DNA from: Cavia porcellus
Lineage: Eukaryota; Chordata; Mammalia; Rodentia; Caviidae
DNA: 64,000 bases
Assembly: GCF_034190915.1 (NCBI RefSeq)
Contig: NW_026947496.1
Location: forward strand, 32,918,001-32,982,000
Direction of reading: 5' to 3'
The position numbers and the translations under genes were made by a program. This document shows positions 59,311 through 64,000 of this stretch, one piece after another. How positions within the stretch are numbered: the first letter of the stretch is position 1; each line of letters starts with the position of its first letter. The notes below the pieces were generated by a model, which searched no databases, was not told where the DNA came from, and saw nothing but the letters and a program-made list of their open reading frames with translations.

Positions 59311-59674
59311 ACATATGTACGTAGCATATATTTGTGGAGTTGAATAGAAATAAAATTAAAGGTAGCGTTTACTCATCTTTTACAAGTTTTTGTATTCCTA
59401 ATTTCACCTGACTTACTGCTTTGCTAAACTCTACTTAGTCATACAGAAATCTGAAGGCAGGGCACTGAAGATGACCAAGAAACTAGTGTATTGGGTCCAC
59501 TGCTATCCCAAGAAATGAACCTTGACCAGAGCTGTTCTGGCAGTTACTCAAACCAGTTCATTAGACCAGAGGCCAGGGAGATGCCACTGCCTGTTGTTGA
59601 CCTTGACCCATTCTACAAGTTTAGTCTCAGGATAAGTTCTCCAAAAGGGCATGCTTTTGTAACAGATGCTTTCC
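59311..59674. other. Intergenic gap, nothing recognised
   Basis: A 71-codon frame (59491-59706) runs into the next LTR and has no recognisable domain. Confidence 0.5.
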
Positions 59675-60080
59675 TATTAGGCAACCGACTTTTCTCTCAT
59701 TGCTGAGACAAAATACCCAGCACTCAAAATGAAGGAAGGAAAGGTTTATTTAGCTCACAGTTTGTATAGATTTCAGTTCATAATCAGCTGGCTCCAAGTC
59801 AGGGTGGCATGGTTTAGGGGCAGCATGGTGGTTGCAGCACATACCAGAAGTGACTAGCGAGAAGGGGAAAAGAGCAAAGTGCGCTTCCTTCCCTCCTTTA
59901 TATTATATGCTGGATGGATAGGTAGTATATCCTACCCCTGGATGGATATACTACCCACACTGCCAATCCCAGTGCTGAACAATGAACCAATCACAAATGC
60001 TAGACTCAGCCACCTTCAAAAGAACTGTGTCCCATGACCTGATGAGGCTTTAGCTGTACATTTAAACACAAACCATAACA
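59675..60080 (-). mobile_element. Rodent MaLR-type LTR
   Basis: 'tctcattgctgagacaaaat', 'aggtttatttagctcacagt', 'cagctggctccaagtcaggg', 'aatgaaccaatcacaaatgc' and the end 'aacacaaaccataaca' (TGTTATGG... on the minus strand). Same family and strand as 58553-58969. Confidence 0.87.
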
Positions 60081-60338
60081 GCTGTTCCAAAATACGACTT
60101 GTATTGGGAGGTACCAGGAGACTAAGACATAATGATTTTCATACTTCAACTGCATTTCTTCAAATAGCTTGATCATAAAACCCACAACACATAAAACTTC
60201 CTGTAACACTGCTACAGTGTGAGGAAGAGCTAGACTTGGTATATTTTTAGAACATTTTGCACCTTGATTTAAATTTTTGACATTTTCCTTATGAGTTACT
60301 AGTTTAATTGTGTGCATTATAAAGAACAAAGATGTACA

Positions 60339-60480
60339 GCTGAACGTGATGACATATTGCCTATCATACCAGCATTTGGGAAGCTGAGCCAGGAGGCTGG
60401 CTGCAAGTTTTAGGACAGTCTGAATATTTAGTGAGTTTAAAGCCAGCCTGAACTACATAGTGAGACAGTGTATCCAAAAC
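60339..60480 (+). mobile_element. B1 SINE, internally expanded
   Basis: 'agcatttgggaagctgagcc', 'gaggctggctgcaag', then 'aagccagcctgaactacata' and an A-rich tail with CAAA units. About 15-30 bp longer between landmarks than other B1 copies, as in B1 variants with an internal duplication. Confidence 0.78.
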
Positions 60481-60489
60481 AAATAACAA

Positions 60490-61095
60490 CCAAAAAAATG
60501 TAAATGAATGTGTTGAATCTCAAGTATGCTGGTCTATTCACTTGTTTTTGTAAATACTTCATTCAGAAGAATAAAACACTCTTACATGTACATCTCCCTC
60601 ATTTCACCCTGGATTCTGCTATTTTTGGTTTCTCTCTTTCACAAAACACAAACACACCTAGAAATTTCCTTGTTTCCCCTCCCCATTTCCATTTCTTTGC
60701 CCTTCAACAGGGCAACCATTATTCTAAAGCAGTTGCGTTTCTTCCTTCTTTTGGGACATGAGAACTGTTCACAGATTTCCTTTGTTACAAACAATGCAGA
60801 AGTTCACATTCTTGTCTCTCTGTGCATCTATGTCTGGGTTATCTTGGGGTTTTGTACAGGATTGTAACTACCAGATATTAAGGTACCCATGGTTAATATT
60901 GACAAATCACTGTGCTACTCAGTGGTAGAACCAAACCACCATGTCACTAACAAATGTGAGAATTCCTATTTCTTCTTATCCCAGTCCAAAACTGGCAAAT
61001 TAAGTAGACTTTTTTACTTTTGCTAGTATATTTAGCTGCTTTAGCTTTATAATAAGTCTTGGTATCTGGAAAGACAAATCCATTCTCTCTTCTTT
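60490..61095. other. Intergenic, no gene recognised
   Basis: No feature recognised. Two overlapping 85-113 codon frames (60504-60867) show no domain; the sequence may include a diverged L1 3' piece ('aacaatgcagaagttcacat'). Confidence 0.45.
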
Positions 61096-61101
61096 TTATA
61101 T

Positions 61102-61582
61102 ATTGTTTAAACCAGCAGTCCTTACATTTTCTGAGCCTAGGAACTTTTACATCCTTAGAAATTATTGAAGATCCCCAAAGAACTTTTGTCTATGTAGGTT
61201 CTATCAATGTTTATTAAAAATTGAGCAGGAACTTTTTTAAATGTCTACCCACTTACAAGTAATACTAATATACCTATTACATGTGAATATGAATGACAGT
61301 TTTAGAACAGAAAATAACCAGTTTTCCAAAGTAAAAATATTAGAAAAATGTCATAGTTTTAGTTTTTCAATTTCTTCAATGTTTGGTGTAATAGATTCTC
61401 TTATATGCTTAACTTAAGACAGCAAGATTTTCATACCTGCTTATGCATTTAACACACTGTAATATCACAGGTCGTATAACCTCCAAAAAACTTACCAATT
61501 CACTACTGAGAGAATGGAAAAGGCCTTGTCTTGGTGTTATTGCAAACATAGTTCTGACCCCACCAACCCCTTCTTCATTCAG
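61102..61582 (+). mobile_element. Ancient DNA-transposon fossil, left part
   Basis: 'atccccaaagaacttttgtc', 'tgtaggttctatcaatgttt', 'gcttatgcatttaacacact', 'gtaatatcacaggtcgtata', 'agttctgaccccaccaaccc' follow an ancient mammalian MER-type non-autonomous DNA transposon that I recognise but cannot name with certainty (hAT-Charlie or Tigger class). Its right end appears at 62188-62262. Confidence 0.6.
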
Positions 61583-62187
61583 TTTCTCCTCTTCTCTTGC
61601 ACCACAACAATGAACACACAAGGTATCTGTGACCACAGTGTGGGTTCTGCATTTACCAGCAAGGAGTTTGTTCTGCTGTAGGGTCAGGCTGGGCATCCTC
61701 CGACCCAGTCTATTTCTGACCTGATCTGATTGGAGCATCAGATCCCATAGGCAAAGGAATCCATGTGCATGACCACTCCACCTCACATTTGAACACCCCC
61801 GTTTATTAAAATGATATTGGAAGGACACAGATGAGAAGATGCACAGCTTGTGACAAAGGGGTACAAAGCTTCCCTGCTGTCTTCAGTCAGACCACCTTCA
61901 GGCACCTCTGGCAGCTCAGGTATGACTGGTTAAATCATGGCCATTGCTGGCCTGACTCATCATCTGGCCTTCTCTCCAGAAGTGGAGGTGGAGCTAACAG
62001 TCCCAATGTTCTAACTAGCTTTACTTAGGGCCTTCCAGGGACCAATCCTCATCCTGAAGGGGCTGCCAGTCAGGTTACCACATTAGCGTGGAAAAAGACA
62101 CTATCATTTTGGAGGTCCAAAGAATTTTAGGAGTTGTATGATAGGAAACTGAATGAGAACCAAATTGAATATGCACATCATAATATT
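61583..62187 (+). mobile_element. ERVL-class LTR inserted into the DNA-transposon fossil
   Basis: 'ttgtgacaaaggggtacaaa', 'ggccttccagggaccaatcc', 'gaattttaggagttgtatga' and 'aatatgcacatcataatatt' resemble MLT2-type ERVL LTRs in order. The ends are inferred from where the flanking transposon breaks and resumes. Confidence 0.5.
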
Positions 62188-62262
62188 ACACTCTCTCTGC
62201 TCAGAAAGGTCTTGGGAACCTCTGAGATTACACTTTGAAAATTGCTCTTCGGGGGTATTTTT
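62188..62262 (+). mobile_element. Ancient DNA-transposon fossil, right end
   Basis: 'ggtcttgggaacctctgaga' then 'acactttgaaaattgctctt' corresponds to the terminal block of the same element as 61102-61582. Confidence 0.55.
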
Positions 62263-62454
62263 TTGGCCCTTTTTCTTTCATATGAATTTTAGCATCAGTT
62301 TGTAGAGGTTAAAGAAAATACATTTATTTGTATAGCAGGGGATTTGTAAGTTAATTTACTAATAACTTTTTGGAATTGTATAGCCATGAACAAAACACAT
62401 CATTCTCTAACTTTGAACACAATATATTATTCTATAACTTTAAGTCTTTTTACT

Positions 62455-63720
62455 ATCTTCTTTTATTTAGAGAAAAAAGCAAAACAAAAGAGTAGGAATA
62501 ATACACAATTTAAAAAGTAAATAGCTAGTTGACAAATTATATATTCTCATCTTAGAAGTAGTTGCTCAAGTCACAAAATCAAAGCATAAAAAGTGGGCAA
62601 TCAAACAATGACAGCACAACCCATTCTGTTCGATGAGCTAACAAAAACAAAAAAATGGTTATCTATCTTGCACACTTAAACATATATACAGTTATATCCT
62701 TTAGAGCACTTTCTTCTCTTTCATTATCTCAATATCTATTATACATTTGGATCTTATTATTCTTTCAGTTATTATTTTTATACTAGAGAGATAATATGAT
62801 ATTTATAAATATGAGTCTGATATTTTTCATTTATGAGGATAGTCTCAAGCTGCCTCCACTTACTTAGAAAAGCCTCAAGATCATCCTTTTTTATAGCAAG
62901 TAATATTCCAGTGTATAAAAATACTGCATCTTTTTCACCCATTCTATGGTTGATGGGCATTTTGGTTGTTTCCAAGATTTAGCTATTACAAATTGTGCTA
63001 CTATAAGCATGGGTGCACATATATCACTGAAACATGACCTTTTTTTTCTGGGAAAATACCCAGAAGGGGAATAGCCGGATTGAATAGAACTTCCAATGCT
63101 AGTTTTTTGAGGAATCTCCATACTGATTTCCGTAGTGGCTACACCAGTCCACTCCCTCCAAAACTGGAGAAGGGTTCCTTTTTCTCCACAGCCTTGCCAA
63201 CATTTGTTATTGGTTGATTTCTTGATGGCAGCCATTCTTTCTGGAATGAGATGAAGTCTTAATGCTGTTTTAACTTGCATTCTTGAATGACCAGTGATGA
63301 TGACCATTTCTTCATGTATTTATTTGTCATTTGTATATCTTCATTTGAGAAATGTGTATTAATCTCAGATGCCCGTTTTTGGAGAGGGTCTTTGAATCTG
63401 GAGAGGTTGATGTTTTTCAGCTCTTTGTATGTTCTGGATATAAGTCCTTTGTCTGAGAAACTGCTGGCTAAAATTCTTTCCCATTCTGTGGGTTTTCATT
63501 TCACTTTGTTAGTGATTTTTTTCGAAGTGCAAAAACCTTTTAATAAGATGAGATCTCAGTTGTTGATTCCTTGAAGTTCTTCCTGTGCGATTTGTTGTTT
63601 TGTTTGTGAGTTCTTTGCCTAAGCCTATATCTCCAAGATTTCTTTCTACCTTGTCTTCCAGTATTCTGTTTTAATATTTAGATCTTTGACCCATTTTGAT
63701 TTTAGTTTAGTGCATGATGA
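62455..63720 (-). mobile_element. LINE-1 3' end (ORF2 C-terminal third and 3' UTR)
   Basis: On the minus strand readable ORF2 phrases include [18 protein letters not shown] (the cysteine-containing C-terminal segment), SGYFPRKK, AKSWKQPKCPSTIEWVKK and FYTLEYYLL, followed by a frameshift and ETILINEKYQTH. The 3' UTR runs to 62455. It is interrupted by frameshifts, so dead. 63310-63720 carries the upstream ORF2 part ('ggatataagtcctttgtctg'). Confidence 0.9.
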
Positions 63721-64000
63721 TAAACTTTATTATCTTTCTTCATGTTTATTAGCATCTTCTTTGTTAGATCTAATATCTACCCTTTGTGTTATAATTACAT
63801 AATTTATGAATTTTGTTGTTATTTGAGAGGATCATTTTCCAATGTACATTTTAAAATTAGTTGGTTGCTGTTGCATAATTGGAATGACTTCAACTAATAC
63901 TTTAGGTACATTCCTCCCAGATATTTCTTAAGTGGAGAACTTATTTGACCTCAAGACATTTGTGTATACTGACCCCTTTAAGGCGTACTCTCCATCCTCT
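63721..64000. other. Window end; possibly continuing L1
   Basis: AT-rich. The phrase 'aggtacattcctcccagata' might be antisense L1, but I could not confirm it. The window ends inside it. Confidence 0.4.

Noticed and set aside
62891..63307. 138-codon minus-strand frame
   Set aside because: LINE-1 ORF2 C-terminal segment with frameshifts on both sides.

Overview
The window reads as nuclear DNA of a rodent. It is AT-rich, almost free of genes and packed with interspersed repeats. The lineage evidence is the SINEs: 7SL-derived B1 monomers (about 3168, 29200, 52164, 60339), tRNA-Ala-derived ID-type elements (about 2173, 3677, 22319, 41811, 51819), and joined B1/ID remains (28195-28388). The ID sequences, such as the 'GTTCGATCCCCGGTACC' type end at 51880, resemble those I associate with beaver and other non-murid rodents. 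I cannot name the species from sequence alone.

One protein-coding gene is convincing: an intronless MAP10 (microtubule-associated protein 10) on the + strand at 47930-50557, 875 codons, with an in-frame stop just upstream of its ATG. A compact CpG-island promoter precedes it, with two TCGCGA-centred motifs (one an exact TCTCGCGAGA) and a palindromic ETS site. Several AATAAA signals follow the stop codon. The first ~650 bp of the CDS are very GC-rich; the rest is AT-rich like the surroundings.

Layout. 1-13.7 kb: no gene; scattered ID, B1, L2, L1 3'-end and MLT1/MaLR-type LTR remains. 13.7-20.4 kb: two old L1 copies in tandem on the + strand. The first is broken by a 337-bp solo LTR and by a ~490-bp insert holding a 20-bp perfect inverted repeat. 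20.4-22.5 kb: B1 debris, an MLT1-like LTR flanked by a ~130-bp direct duplication, and an ID with a long GAAA tract. 22.5-47.7 kb: gene desert with many MaLR-type LTRs on both strands, MIR/MER5A fossils and microsatellites. 47.7-51 kb: the MAP10 locus. 51-64 kb: ID, B1, three antisense L1 3' ends, nested LTRs, and an ancient DNA-transposon fossil interrupted by an LTR.

I found no second functional gene, RNA gene, CRISPR array or novel multi-gene system. Most open frames outside MAP10 lie in repeats or are short chance frames. Repeat family names come from recognition by eye of conserved ends and phrases, so subfamily assignments are tentative.
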